64,000 nucleotides of DNA from Thalassoglobus neptunius (lineage in GTDB: Bacteria > Planctomycetota > Planctomycetia > Planctomycetales > Planctomycetaceae). The stretch lies in contig NZ_SIHI01000016.1 of assembly GCF_007859735.1 (NCBI RefSeq), forward strand, positions 1-64,000, in the 5' to 3' direction. This document shows positions 9,240 through 17,992 of the stretch, piece by piece (position 1 is the first letter of the stretch; the number at the start of each line of letters is the position of its first letter). The notes beneath the pieces are model-generated. The model made no database searches and had not been told where the DNA came from. It saw nothing but the letters and a program-made list of their open reading frames with translations. Made by a program: the position numbers and the translations under genes.

Positions 9240-10997
9240 ATGTTCATCACTTTCAATCGGAGCACGGCACAACAGGTTGTCCGAACACTTCTCACCGTGG
9301 CAATCACACTCAGCGTCTCGACGCTCTTCGCTCAGCCCGGATCTTCGCGGGCCATCGGAAATGCACGACCACGAATGAAGGTGCTGAATCTGGAAACGAC
9401 ACCAGTTCGCGGCCCGTTCTATTATTCGATCGTCGGAGCAGTCGATCTTCCCGGAGTCTTCGTCTCCACCGATCGCCCCAAGATTATTCTGAAAGACCTC
9501 CTCGCAGCTGCCGGGGGCCTGACCCCAGACGCAAGTTTGGCGGTCCGACTCGTAAGGCACGGATCTTCAACGGTCCAGATCTTCGACAACTCACACACTC
9601 GAGCCAATTTCGCGATTGAACCTGACGACGTCGTCGTCATTGTCCCTCGACGTGACTCTCCAACGGGATTCGTGACACACGACGTCACTCCGGTCGCCTG
9701 TCTCGGACTGGCCAATCGCCCTGTCGTCCTACCGCTTGAAAGTACGATTCTCACAGTCACCGATCTCTTGAAGAGTCTTCGACAACACGACCTCGCTCCG
9801 ACTGCGGTTCAGGTTCTCGATCCCTATGCCCGGCAAGCACAGGAACTGCTGTTGAGAGGCTCTGTCGTTGTCTTCGATCCGTCGACACTCAATCTGGAAT
9901 CGCTCAATCAGATCCAGGAGTTTCCGCCCGCCGTTCCGCTCAACCATCGCGAAATGGCAGCAAGAATTGGAACAAGACCAGCTTCGCAGATGAATCAGGA
10001 GCCTCAGCCCAAAAGCCCCAGAAGTCCATTGGCCGTCCCGCCGAATCCGGCACCTACCGAAACGCCGAAAATTCAGGTGACTGGCATTACGACTCCGGAC
10101 GCTGATCCTCCCGTTCCGAATGGCGCAGAACTGTCCATTCTTCCAGAAACCGCTTCGTTCAATCTCGAATCCGTGAAGACAGAAGCATGGACAGATCAGT
10201 CATCGCACATGGTTCCCCCACCGCCAGAGGAGCCGAATATTGACGAACAAAAAGAGACTCCTGCCATTGCAGGGCAAGAGATGATTGAAGTCGCTCCTCC
10301 GCTTCCGCCTCTCATTTCGTCTTCCAAAAGACAAGCTGTTGCGGAAATGGAAAAGGGACCATCGTCGCCTCAAAACACCGGTCGCGTCGCAAAAGGACCG
10401 AAATCCAGCCAAGCCTACTGGATCGTGATTGTCGCTGTGAGTTCGGTGAGTTGCATTGGACTCTGGATCGCAATCGTCTGGTCGCGTCACGAGCGTCGTT
10501 CCAATGGCAACGAGAGTGAAACCGTTGCTCCTCAGCGAAACGAATCCAATCTCGGAAACCCGGTCGTTCAAGAAATTCTCGATAATTCAATCGGAACGAT
10601 CGAGGAAGATGTGATCATCCCCCATGCCCAGAAGCTGCATGGGGAGCCACAAACTGTGCGGATTGACATGGCGCACGATCTTCCAGCCCCGCATCATCTT
10701 CAAAACATCGATACTCCGGCCGACTCTGATCAGGAATCGGCACCTTCGCCGAGTGCAACACACAGACTCATGGACGTTGAGGTGATCGCGCCGAAGCTGA
10801 AATATCTGGAGTACCGAAGCGTTGAAAAAAGCTTCAGTCTCGCACCGACTCCAACACAATCACCGCGAACAAAACCGGTTCCACCTCGTCGTCGTTCTGA
10901 AGAGTTTGATGTCGTCATCCCCGTGAGCGATGATGACTCGCAAGACAGTCCATTGGAACGGGCCCTTCGTTCACTTTCAGAAAGCAAACAGCAATGA
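9240..10997 (+). CDS. Single-pass membrane protein, SLBB-like outside, long cytoplasmic tail
   Basis: This 585-residue protein has an N-terminal signal segment (about residues 12-31). An SLBB/polysaccharide-export-like region follows (YYSIVGAVDLPGVFVSTDRP, ILKDLLAAAGGLTPDAS), as in proteins that contact polysaccharide or peptidoglycan. Next come a long proline-rich linker and one transmembrane helix (AYWIVIVAVSSVSCIGLWIAIV, in two parts). A tail of roughly 155 residues, probably cytoplasmic, has a basic stretch PPRRR and an acidic end. The gene ends ATGA, overlapping the start of the actin-like gene, so the two are translationally coupled. I infer an envelope-to-cytoplasm linker. ATG 9240 has GGAGAG upstream. 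Confidence 0.6.
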   Translation: MFITFNRSTAQQVVRTLLTVAITLSVSTLFAQPGSSRAIGNARPRMKVLNLETTPVRGPFYYSIVGAVDLPGVFVSTDRPKIILKDLLAAAGGLTPDASLAVRLVRHGSSTVQIFDNSHTRANFAIEPDDVVVIVPRRDSPTGFVTHDVTPVACLGLANRPVVLPLESTILTVTDLLKSLRQHDLAPTAVQVLDPYARQAQELLLRGSVVVFDPSTLNLESLNQIQEFPPAVPLNHREMAARIGTRPASQMNQEPQPKSPRSPLAVPPNPAPTETPKIQVTGITTPDADPPVPNGAELSILPETASFNLESVKTEAWTDQSSHMVPPPPEEPNIDEQKETPAIAGQEMIEVAPPLPPLISSSKRQAVAEMEKGPSSPQNTGRVAKGPKSSQAYWIVIVAVSSVSCIGLWIAIVWSRHERRSNGNESETVAPQRNESNLGNPVVQEILDNSIGTIEEDVIIPHAQKLHGEPQTVRIDMAHDLPAPHHLQNIDTPADSDQESAPSPSATHRLMDVEVIAPKLKYLEYRSVEKSFSLAPTPTQSPRTKPVPPRRRSEEFDVVIPVSDDDSQDSPLERALRSLSESKQQ

Positions 10998-12028
10998 CTG
11001 TGGCCCTCGATCTTGGCTGCTCCGAGTTTCGATCGTATCGCCGCGTCGGAAAGCGGCTGATTGCGCGCCGAACACCGTCGCTGTTTTGCTCTGCTCCTGA
11101 TGATATCGAAATTCATGAGATTGCCAGTCAATCACGAATCCCGTACTCCGTCGCTGAGAGTTCGCTCGTTTTTCTCGGGAAGACTGCTGTTGAGATCGCT
11201 CCAGAAATCGGCCGCCCACTTTCCGCAGTTTTCCGGAATGGGTATCTCCCGGAGAAAGATCCGGTCGCGCGTCAGGTCCTGTCCATTCTGATCGAAACAC
11301 TTCTTCCGCCTGCGACACATCCTGACGAACGATGCGGCGTTTCGATTCCCGCGTCTGCCGGGAGGCGACAGAGTTCCAAGACAAATTTCATTCATCAATT
11401 GCTCTCTTTGCGGGGTTATCATCCTCTCTTGCTGGATCCCGCGACAGCTCTCGCGATCAGCGAACTGGCATCGTCGAACATGACCGGGCTGACGGTTGTT
11501 GTTGGTGCGGAATCCGTTGCATTCGCTTTGATGCATCGTGGGCGATCAGTTTTTCACTCGCAATATTCGAAGGGCTTTCGAGAGATCGGTCAAAGATTCG
11601 CGACTGAATTCCATCAATTCGTCTGGGATCAGAACGGAACGCAATTCCTCGACCTGGAAGCAGCCTCACGGCTCCTGCCAACTCTGAAGACCAATTCCGC
11701 CAGTGAGCCAAACAATCAACAAAAGTGGCTCGCCAAGTCGATTTTCGATCTCATCTTCTCCGCGTGGAACGCACAGTATCTGCGACTGTTTCGAGAGTTG
11801 GACGATCCCGTTTTTCGAGAAGAGTTACAGGTCGTTTACACAGGCGGCCCAACGCATTTTGAAGCGTTTCCGGACTTGTTAAGAGCAGTCTTTCAGAATA
11901 GCGCGATTCCAATCTCGATCGGAATGTGCCGGCCTTCTCGATTCGCTCCCTATGGCGTTGCACGTGGCTTGCTCGTGCATGCGGAACTCGATTCCAACCT
12001 CATCAAGCTGAATCGCCAAATCGCGTAG
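10994..12028 (+). CDS. Degenerate MreB/actin-like protein
   Basis: The 344-residue protein follows the MreB layout. Phosphate-1 is VALDLGCSEFRSY, then FLGKTAVEIAPEIGRP (MreB: VG..AK...GRTP), CGVSIPASAGRRQ (MreB: VP...T..ERR), LLDPATALAISE (MreB: LIEEPMAAAIGA) and an adenosine-like VYTGGPTHFEAFPDLL. The phosphate-2 loop, normally VVDIGGGTTE, reads VVVGAESVAFAL, with no Asp and no Gly-Gly-Thr. ATP hydrolysis is therefore doubtful. Its start overlaps the stop of the upstream membrane protein. It could be a cytoskeletal or PilM/FtsA-like adaptor; the MreB match is by motif order and is inference. Confidence 0.6.
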   Translation: MTVALDLGCSEFRSYRRVGKRLIARRTPSLFCSAPDDIEIHEIASQSRIPYSVAESSLVFLGKTAVEIAPEIGRPLSAVFRNGYLPEKDPVARQVLSILIETLLPPATHPDERCGVSIPASAGRRQSSKTNFIHQLLSLRGYHPLLLDPATALAISELASSNMTGLTVVVGAESVAFALMHRGRSVFHSQYSKGFREIGQRFATEFHQFVWDQNGTQFLDLEAASRLLPTLKTNSASEPNNQQKWLAKSIFDLIFSAWNAQYLRLFRELDDPVFREELQVVYTGGPTHFEAFPDLLRAVFQNSAIPISIGMCRPSRFAPYGVARGLLVHAELDSNLIKLNRQIA

Positions 12029-12239
12029 TCTCAGCATTCACTGAGGCGATCTTCTTCTTCGATGGGCAGCGATTCGTCGAAGCAGACAGACTTCGGAGGA
12101 ATCGTGAGAAGTGCGATCCGGCGAGTCAGAGACGCGATGAGAGTGGCCTCGAGGAGATTCTCGCCTAGCTTTGGAAGTCCGTTTCGTCCACTACGATCGT
12201 CTTCCGGAACTGTTCACTTTCCGCCATTTGGGTCGCTGT

Positions 12240-12282
12240 AAAAAAAGGTGGGAGCTGACACGATCACATCGTGCCAGCTCCC
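12240..12282 (-). terminator. Intrinsic terminator of the small lipoprotein gene
   Basis: On the minus strand a stem of 8 bp, one mismatch and 6 bp (12250-12264 with 12268-12282, 3-base loop) is followed by ACC and seven T (complement of A at 12240-12246). It ends transcripts coming from the lipoprotein gene. Confidence 0.85.
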
Positions 12283-12283
12283 G

Positions 12284-12299
12284 TCCCTCTCTCCCTACG
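12284..12299 (-). repeat. 16-base box next to terminator, copy 1
   Basis: The plus strand reads TCCCTCTCTCCCTACG. An identical 16-mer lies at 12967-12982, again 2 bases outside a minus-strand terminator hairpin. On the transcript (minus strand) the box is CGTAGGGAGAGAGGGA, directly 5' of the hairpin. Confidence 0.8.
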
Positions 12300-12409
12300 A
12301 CGCCTTTAAATTCACTGTTTCCAATAAACCCAGTGTTTCAAAATAGGGATCAAGTTTCTCGGGGATTAAACCCTTTGTATTAACTCCCGCTCGTCACGAT
12401 TGTTTCGAT

Positions 12410-12856
12410 TTAACCGTGATCGTTAATGTAGTCGAGTTCCGCTTGCGTGTGTGTCTCGATCACTGCTTGACCCTGCTTAAGTCGTTTCTGCAGTTCCGCG
12501 TGTCCGGTGAGTTTGTCGCCGCGTCGTTGTCCATTCACCAGAACGGTTCCGAGATCGGTAATCTTGACCAGATCGCCTTCGGAAACCTCTCCGCTTTCGA
12601 CTCCGTTGATCATCAGTTTTCCATTTTCCGAAAGTACGACCAGTTCAGGCGAGTCGTACATCAGAGAACCGTCTTTGCCTTTGACGATGGAATGATTTCT
12701 CAGATCACGATGAATGCTGTAACGAATTCCGTGGTGTGTTCCGTTCCAGGTCAACGCGTTACATCCAACAGTCGAAACTGCCAGCACGGAACCAGAAACG
12801 AGAGCACAAACCAGAGCGAGTGCGGAAAGGTTGAATCGTTGAACCGGATGTATCAT
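12410..12856 (-). CDS. Small secreted lipoprotein-like protein
   Basis: This 148-residue protein has a signal peptide (hydrophobic LSALALVCALVSGSVLAV) ending at VSTVGC, which may act as a lipobox, so it may be a lipoprotein. The mature part is polar and has VVLSENGKLMINGVESGEV and TDLGTVLVNGQRRG, short beta motifs of no family I know. ATG 12856 is chosen because GAGGAG lies 7 bases upstream; a longer reading to 13036 would run through the mraY terminator. It has its own terminator and sits in a separate unit downstream of mraY. Confidence 0.68.
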   Translation of the reverse strand: MIHPVQRFNLSALALVCALVSGSVLAVSTVGCNALTWNGTHHGIRYSIHRDLRNHSIVKGKDGSLMYDSPELVVLSENGKLMINGVESGEVSEGDLVKITDLGTVLVNGQRRGDKLTGHAELQKRLKQGQAVIETHTQAELDYINDHG

Positions 12857-12920
12857 CAGGGGACTCCTCAAACCGCAATATCGCTCGTCGGCGAGCAATC
12901 CATCTTTGAAGCAGGTCAGG

Positions 12921-12964
12921 AAAAGGTTGGAAGCCGATCCGATCCGTAAATCGGATCGACTTCC
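12921..12964 (-). terminator. Intrinsic terminator after mraY
   Basis: On the minus strand, GGAAG/CTTCC plus one mismatch and a 9-bp stem (12929-12943 with 12950-12964, 6-base loop) is followed by AACC and four T (complement of 12921-12924). It lies between the mraY stop and the lipoprotein start, so it probably ends the mur operon. Confidence 0.75.
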
Positions 12965-12966
12965 AT

Positions 12967-12982
12967 TCCCTCTCTCCCTACG
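12967..12982 (-). repeat. 16-base box next to terminator, copy 2
   Basis: This is identical to 12284-12299 (plus strand TCCCTCTCTCCCTACG). It sits just upstream of the mraY terminator in the direction of transcription, though the two stems differ in sequence. Confidence 0.8.
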
Positions 12983-13047
12983 CTGCATACTAACTTCGTT
13001 GAATCTTGTTGAACGTTGCTGCTCGTTTGTCGACACCGGATCTCCAG

Positions 13048-14151
13048 TTACAAGATCTTCAGACTTGCAACACTCAGGATGGCCAGCAGTGCCGAGCCGA
13101 TCCAGAACCTTGTGACGATTTTAATTTCGTGCTCACCTTTGAATACGAAATGGTTGTGCAACGGGCTGCACGCAATCAATTTGTTTCCAGTCATTCGGAA
13201 CCATCCGACCTGAGCGATCACACTCAGCGTCTCGATAACGAACACTCCTCCAGCGATGACCAGGACCGCCTCTTGACGTGTCACCAGTGCTGCCAGTGCC
13301 AGGAGTGCACCAATTGGAAGGGAACCGGTATCGCCCATGAATACTTGAGCGGGATAACAGTTAAACCAAAGGAATCCCATCACCGCACCAACGAGTGCTC
13401 CGATAACAATTCCGAATTCTCCTGCTCCAGTAATGTGCGGGATACTCAGGTAGTCCGCCATCACCACATGCCCGGCGAGGTAGGTCAGTCCGATGAATGC
13501 CGATCCAACAAAAACCGTACATCCACTGGCTAGGCCATCGAGGCCATCGGTCAGATTCACTCCGTTCGAAGTTCCAACCAGGACCAGAACACCCCAGGCG
13601 ATAAATCCAGCTCCGAGCCAGATTCCGTGTTTTCCAATTGGCCAGATCAGTTCCAGGCCGTGTGGAGTTTCTTTATGAGAGAAGTACAACCACGTGGCTG
13701 CCACTCCCCCCAGTATTAATTGTGTAATAAACTTGTGCCGAGCACTGAGTCCGCGTGTTTTCTTATGAACCTTTGTCCAATCATCAACTGCTCCCAGAGC
13801 AGCGAATGAGATCGCGACAAAGAGTCCAATTTGAACAAAAACGTTTGAAAGGTTGCCCCACACCAACGTTGAAATCACAACCGACGCAATGATGAACAGT
13901 CCGCCCATGGTGGGGGTTTCCTGCTTATGTGCGTGCAGTTCATTTAAACGTTTGGAGGCACTATCAATTCGTTCTCGACAGCGGGCTTTCAGCCAGCGAA
14001 TCGCGAACGGTCCAAGTAACAAAGCTGCTAGGAACGAGGTCACAGAAGCCAGTGCAATACGTCCCGTGAGGAGAACGCGCGAGTCACCAGCAGCGTGCCG
14101 CTCCAACTGTTCCGCGAACGGAACCATGTGGTTCAGCAACCATGGAATCAT
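13048..14151 (-). CDS. mraY: Phospho-N-acetylmuramoyl-pentapeptide transferase MraY
   Basis: MraY transfers phospho-MurNAc-pentapeptide to undecaprenyl phosphate, giving lipid I at the inner membrane. The 367-residue polytopic protein shows the family signatures: [13 protein letters not shown], catalytic DDWTKV (DDxxK), [27 protein letters not shown] and a C-terminal [15 protein letters not shown] block. The last is normally HHH in MraY; here the middle His is Asn. It is the last of the murE-murF-mraY series, but separated from murF by 396 bases with a structured element. No strong Shine-Dalgarno site is visible. Confidence 0.96.
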   Translation of the reverse strand: MIPWLLNHMVPFAEQLERHAAGDSRVLLTGRIALASVTSFLAALLLGPFAIRWLKARCRERIDSASKRLNELHAHKQETPTMGGLFIIASVVISTLVWGNLSNVFVQIGLFVAISFAALGAVDDWTKVHKKTRGLSARHKFITQLILGGVAATWLYFSHKETPHGLELIWPIGKHGIWLGAGFIAWGVLVLVGTSNGVNLTDGLDGLASGCTVFVGSAFIGLTYLAGHVVMADYLSIPHITGAGEFGIVIGALVGAVMGFLWFNCYPAQVFMGDTGSLPIGALLALAALVTRQEAVLVIAGGVFVIETLSVIAQVGWFRMTGNKLIACSPLHNHFVFKGEHEIKIVTRFWIGSALLAILSVASLKIL

Positions 14152-14237
14152 GTGAGTTGAATGGATTGAGGAATGGAGAGGGAGGGGAGGTTTTCGAACT
14201 CGACCTGAGAAGCCGAACTCAAAATCAGTTAATGGAG

Positions 14238-14276
14238 TGTACTTACTTAAACTGGAAATGCAGTTTAATCAGTACA
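14238..14276. repeat. Imperfect inverted repeat upstream of mraY
   Basis: Outer arms TGTACT (14238-14243) and AGTACA (14271-14276) enclose an inner perfect 8-bp stem, TTAAACTG / CAGTTTAA, with a 6-base loop. There is no T-run, so an operator or mRNA hairpin in the mraY 5' region is more likely than a terminator. Confidence 0.5.
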
Positions 14277-14309
14277 TGAAGTGATATATCGAAAGGGATG
14301 TGTGAAAAG

Positions 14310-14452
14310 GGATCCTGCTGTGTAGCAGCGAATTTGAGCGATCGACCCAGGAGACCACTCGTAGTTCCGCCTGTGGTGCTTACCGACCCGAGACGCCTAG
14401 TGGGACGGTGCTGAGGAAGTCCCGCAACCTCAACAGCAACACAACAGGATCC
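14310..14452 (-). ncRNA. Candidate structured RNA or small mobile repeat between murF and mraY
   Basis: The ends 14310-14323 and 14439-14452 form a 14-position helix (GGATCCTG/CAGGATCC, one mismatch, TGTGT/ACACA) closing about 115 bases. Inside, TTGAG/CTCAA, GGGAC/GTCCC and ACCAC/GTGGT can pair, so the whole can fold as one branched structure. I compared it with SRP RNA, 6S RNA, RNase P and cobalamin riboswitch landmarks and found no convincing match. It may be an mRNA leader of mraY, a small RNA or a MITE-like repeat. The strand is assumed from the operon. Confidence 0.4.
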
Positions 14453-14547
14453 TCTCGTTCTCTTGGTGTGCGAATGTTGAAAAGTCCGTAGGAAATCTTC
14501 GTATGTATTCTGATCGAGCCTCCACGACTTCGCATGAGCAATCCGCT

Positions 14548-15963
14548 CTAAGCGACTTTTCTCGTAGACGCTTCGAAATTCGATTCAATCTGCGGAATCT
14601 GTTCCGCAAGCTGTTCCAGACGAGGCAGGAAAGTTTCCATTCGAGTCCCTCGCGAACCTTTGACGAGAACCACATCATCCGGTTCCAGCCACAGGCTCAA
14701 CAGTAACATGGCGATCTCGTGATCGCGTGCGATTCCCAGGCAGCCGGCATCCATGCCATGTTGTCGTGCGCTTCCTGCGACACTTGCTGCCTGTGAACCG
14801 ATCGCAATGACTCGATCAATTTTGGCTCGAGTGACTTCTTCGCCGAGGAGATGATGGAAATCCTCCGACCATTCTCCGAGTGCGAGCATGTCTCCAGTGA
14901 GGAGAATTCGCTTCCCCTCGGTTGTCATGTCCTGCAACGTTCGACACGCGGCCGACATGGAAACAGGGTTGGAATTGTATGTGTCGTCAATCACGGTCCA
15001 GGGACCGATCTTCCGCAAGTAGCTCCGTCCGGGGATGGCCGCGAATGAATTCAGACCGTTCTGAATTTCGGAATCGGTCATGTCAATCTGTCGACCGATG
15101 GCGATGGAAATAAGTGCGGATGTGACATGGTGTCGTCCGGTGGCCGGAACATGAAATTCCGACTGATCGACACGAAACTTGACGAGATTGTTCGATACTT
15201 GAATGTCCCGGGCGACCAGGTCATTCCGGCTGCGTTCTCCGACAAATACGACGGAGCAGTCTGCGTTGTCTGCGATCTTGCGAACGTTGCGGTCGTCGCC
15301 GTTCAGAACGACAAAGCCTTCCTTCGGAATACGCTCAATCAATTCCGCTTTGGTTCGCAGGATGTTTTCGAATGATTTGAATTCGTCGAGGTGACAGGGA
15401 CCGATGGCGGTGATGACACCGATCTCTGGATGAACAACTTCTGTGAGGTCTCCGATCTCACCCGGCTGCGATGCACCGATTTCGATCACACCGAAATCCT
15501 GGCGATCGTCAAGCTGCAACAGGCTGAGCGGGACTCCAAAGTGGTTGTTATAATTCTGTGGGCTTTCGATTCCTCGAAACTTGTTCGAGAGAACCGAGTG
15601 GATCATATGGCGAGTAGTGGTCTTGCCGACTGTTCCCGTCACTCCAATGATCAGTGAATCAAATTGACGCCGGTACGCTTCTGCGAAATCCCAGAACGCC
15701 ATCAATGTATCGGCAACTTGTATTGTTCGTTCGAGGTTGTAACTTTCCGGTTCCACGACTGCCAGCAGCGCTCCTTGCTTGAGAGCTGACTCAACGAAAT
15801 CGTGTCCGTCAAAGTTGTTTCCTTCCAGTGCCCAGAAGACATCTCCGACTTGAATCTGTCTCGAATCAATACAAATTCGAGTCACATCCGGATTGCCAGC
15901 TGGTAAACCGTTGGGAACTCCGCCGATTGCGGAGATCAGGTCATCGACCGCAATGGGTTGCAT
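14548..15963 (-). CDS. murF: UDP-MurNAc-tripeptide--D-Ala-D-Ala ligase MurF
   Basis: MurF adds D-Ala-D-Ala to UDP-MurNAc-tripeptide in the cytoplasm. The 471 residues show the Mur ligase layout: N-terminal domain with DSRQIQVGDVFWALEG, P-loop GVTGTVGKTTTRHMI (Gly-Lys-Thr-Thr), the central EIGASQPGEIG motif, NGDDRNV, and the C-terminal domain with VIDDTYNSNPVSM and LVKGSRGTRME. The start has a GGAAGCGGA Shine-Dalgarno region. It ends 396 bases before mraY and starts 39 bases after murE. Confidence 0.95.
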   Translation of the reverse strand: MQPIAVDDLISAIGGVPNGLPAGNPDVTRICIDSRQIQVGDVFWALEGNNFDGHDFVESALKQGALLAVVEPESYNLERTIQVADTLMAFWDFAEAYRRQFDSLIIGVTGTVGKTTTRHMIHSVLSNKFRGIESPQNYNNHFGVPLSLLQLDDRQDFGVIEIGASQPGEIGDLTEVVHPEIGVITAIGPCHLDEFKSFENILRTKAELIERIPKEGFVVLNGDDRNVRKIADNADCSVVFVGERSRNDLVARDIQVSNNLVKFRVDQSEFHVPATGRHHVTSALISIAIGRQIDMTDSEIQNGLNSFAAIPGRSYLRKIGPWTVIDDTYNSNPVSMSAACRTLQDMTTEGKRILLTGDMLALGEWSEDFHHLLGEEVTRAKIDRVIAIGSQAASVAGSARQHGMDAGCLGIARDHEIAMLLLSLWLEPDDVVLVKGSRGTRMETFLPRLEQLAEQIPQIESNFEASTRKVA

Positions 15964-16002
15964 GTTTCCGCTTCCGAATTGTGGTCTTTTCGATGCGATT
16001 CA

Positions 16003-17520
16003 TCAGGCGACCTTCGCCGTTGCTTCGGCACGATGGAGCGTGCGAAAATTCCATTGAATCGCTTCTCGACAAACGGCGACATCGTCAAAAGGAAGACGCT
16101 GATTGCCGACAATCTGAAATCGTTCGTGTCCTTTGCCTGCCACGAGAACGGCATCGCCGCCTTTGGCTTCGCAAATCGCACGATGGATGGCTTTCTTTCG
16201 ATCGACTTCAATGATTGGCTTCACCGACGTCGATTCGAAACCTTCCAGAATGTCTTCGATAATCTGTTCGGGTGACTCGCCACGCGGGTTGTCGCTCGTC
16301 ACGATCACCTTGTCTGCAGCAGCTGCTGCAGCTGCCATTTTTCTTCGCTTGAATCGATCTCGTTCTCCGCCAGCACCGAAGACAATTGTTGTTTGCCCCG
16401 ATGTCAACGGACGAACCGTTTGGATCGCATGCTGAATCGCGTCGTCAGTGTGGGCATAGTCCACATAAACGTTGAAGTTCTGTCCGCAATTGACAGTCTC
16501 AAGTCGACCGGGAACCGGAGGACATTTCGCGAGCCCAGCCTGGATTTCTTCTGTTGTCAGTCCCAAATGCAGTGCAGCACAAGCGGCTGCAACAGCATTC
16601 GAAACATTGTGTTTTCCGATGAGAGGAATCTCGCAATCGAAACGTTCTACACCGTAGTGCATGCGGAACCGTGAACCGCTTGACGAGAGTTCCAAAATCT
16701 CCGGGAAGATATCTGCATCGTCAGTAGCCCCGAAGGAAAGAACGCGAACTCGCCGTTCCTGTTCCGGGATGAATTGCTCCCAATGGGGGCACTCCGTGTT
16801 GACGACAAGGATGCCTTCGGGCTTCAAGTAGTCGATAATTCTGGCTTTGGCTGCAATGTAATCTTCAAGTGATCCATGATAATCGAGGTGGTCATGAGTC
16901 ACGTTTGTAATGACAGCGACATCCAGTCCGAGCCCTTCGGGCCGTCCTTGAGCCAGAGCATGACTCGACAATTCAATTGCCGCGTAATTTGTCTGGTGAT
17001 CTCGCATCGCTGCCAGCAGTCTGGCCGTTGTCATCGCATCGGGCGTTGTCAGTGTTGAGGGTTCTGAGTGGACGCCGTCGTTGTATTCGATCGTTCCAAT
17101 AAGGCCGGTTGATCGAGAGGCAGATTGGAGAAGGGACCTCAAAATCCAGGTGGTGGTCGTTTTGCCATTCGTCCCGGTCACCCCTGCGATTCCCATTCGA
17201 CGGGAAGGATGACCGTACATTGCATGACAAAGTTGACCGTACGCTTTCCGGACATCTGGAACGATGCACTGGGGAAGTGAAATGTCCGCGAGTGGGTAAT
17301 CAGTGAGGATTGCCGCGACCCCGCGTTGGAGGGCAAGGGGAATATGATCACGGCCGTGGGATTGTGTTCCAGGAAGAGTGGCAAACAGGCAACCAGGAGT
17401 GCAATCGTCGGTGTGAGCCGCCACTTCCGAAACGGTAATGTCGGGACAGCCAACGAAACTTGCCAGTGGAATCTCTTTGCGGAGATTCACGGCTCCAGGT
17501 TGTCGATGCGGAATCAACAT
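16003..17520 (-). CDS. murE: UDP-MurNAc-dipeptide--2,6-diaminopimelate ligase MurE
   Basis: MurE adds the third stem residue to UDP-MurNAc-dipeptide. The 505-residue protein shows P-loop GVTGTNGKTTTTWIL, a THDHLDYHGS region, DYAHTDDAIQHA and GAGGERDRFKRRKM. It has the DNPR motif (TSDNPRGESPEQI), which marks meso-diaminopimelate rather than lysine specificity. This predicts a DAP-type peptidoglycan for the host. The start at 17520 removes an upstream extension rich in Cys and Thr that does not resemble MurE; no strong Shine-Dalgarno site decides it. It is first in the mur series, divergent from the ECF sigma gene. Confidence 0.95.
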   Translation of the reverse strand: MLIPHRQPGAVNLRKEIPLASFVGCPDITVSEVAAHTDDCTPGCLFATLPGTQSHGRDHIPLALQRGVAAILTDYPLADISLPQCIVPDVRKAYGQLCHAMYGHPSRRMGIAGVTGTNGKTTTTWILRSLLQSASRSTGLIGTIEYNDGVHSEPSTLTTPDAMTTARLLAAMRDHQTNYAAIELSSHALAQGRPEGLGLDVAVITNVTHDHLDYHGSLEDYIAAKARIIDYLKPEGILVVNTECPHWEQFIPEQERRVRVLSFGATDDADIFPEILELSSSGSRFRMHYGVERFDCEIPLIGKHNVSNAVAAACAALHLGLTTEEIQAGLAKCPPVPGRLETVNCGQNFNVYVDYAHTDDAIQHAIQTVRPLTSGQTTIVFGAGGERDRFKRRKMAAAAAAADKVIVTSDNPRGESPEQIIEDILEGFESTSVKPIIEVDRKKAIHRAICEAKGGDAVLVAGKGHERFQIVGNQRLPFDDVAVCREAIQWNFRTLHRAEATAKVA

Positions 17521-17992
17521 GAAAACAGGGCATCCTGCCCCACAACCTGCCAGGCAGGTTGCGTCGTCCGTGACGAAGTTAAAATGAAGGGGAAGGAGCA
17601 CCGAAGAGGTTGTTTCGCCAATGAGTTTGACTTTGTAACCAATTCTGGTGCAAGTGGTTGTGTTGTCAGCGGCGTGTTTGCTGCTGGCCAAGTGAGAGGG
17701 ATTCTCTCCATTTTCCGAAAACGGTCAAGCAGGCTTTGAAGGAAATTCCGATTTCATCCCCCCACGTTGTAACTGTTACATCGATCACGTCGAAATCGCC
17801 TCATTCCGCATAATTCACTGAAGAACCGGCTGTTTCGCCCCACAGTCCCCCCTCGTGCGGTCGCCATCAGAGCCATGGTCGGTTGGATTTCACTTAGTCG
17901 AAGCCGACAATAAATCTTCGAAAAAGCGTGTCAGACCACACTCGTTGATGTGTGCTTCTTTCCATTAGATGCCCAACAACTTCGGAGGATCC
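17521..17992. other. Divergent promoter region between murE and ECF sigma factor
   Basis: These 472 bases must hold promoters for the mur genes and the sigma-kinase operon. One notable site is an exact odd-centred palindrome, TGTAAC-T-GTTACA (17768-17780), a possible operator. I see no confident -35/-10 pair and no gene. Confidence 0.4.

Larger units (their letters stand above)
12029..12409. other. Convergent intergenic region
   Basis: These 381 bases separate the actin-like gene (plus) from the lipoprotein gene (minus). A small CTCAG/CTGAG hairpin lies just after the actin-like stop at 12029-12044, without a T-run. A strong minus-strand terminator is at 12240-12282 and a conserved 16-base box at 12284-12299. 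I see no gene here. Confidence 0.6.
14152..14547. other. Long structured gap between murF and mraY
   Basis: These 396 bases inside a mur operon are unusual, since these genes normally abut. They hold a long closing helix at 14310-14452 and an imperfect inverted repeat at 14238-14276. I see no credible ORF. Confidence 0.7.

Noticed and set aside
14310-14452. SRP RNA, 6S RNA, RNase P or cobalamin riboswitch for the mur-gap element
   Set aside because: CCCGCAAC and GAGGAAGTCC look faintly like 4.5S or RNase P words, but the SRP GGAA-capped helix, the 6S bubble, the RNase P core length and the cobalamin box are all missing.
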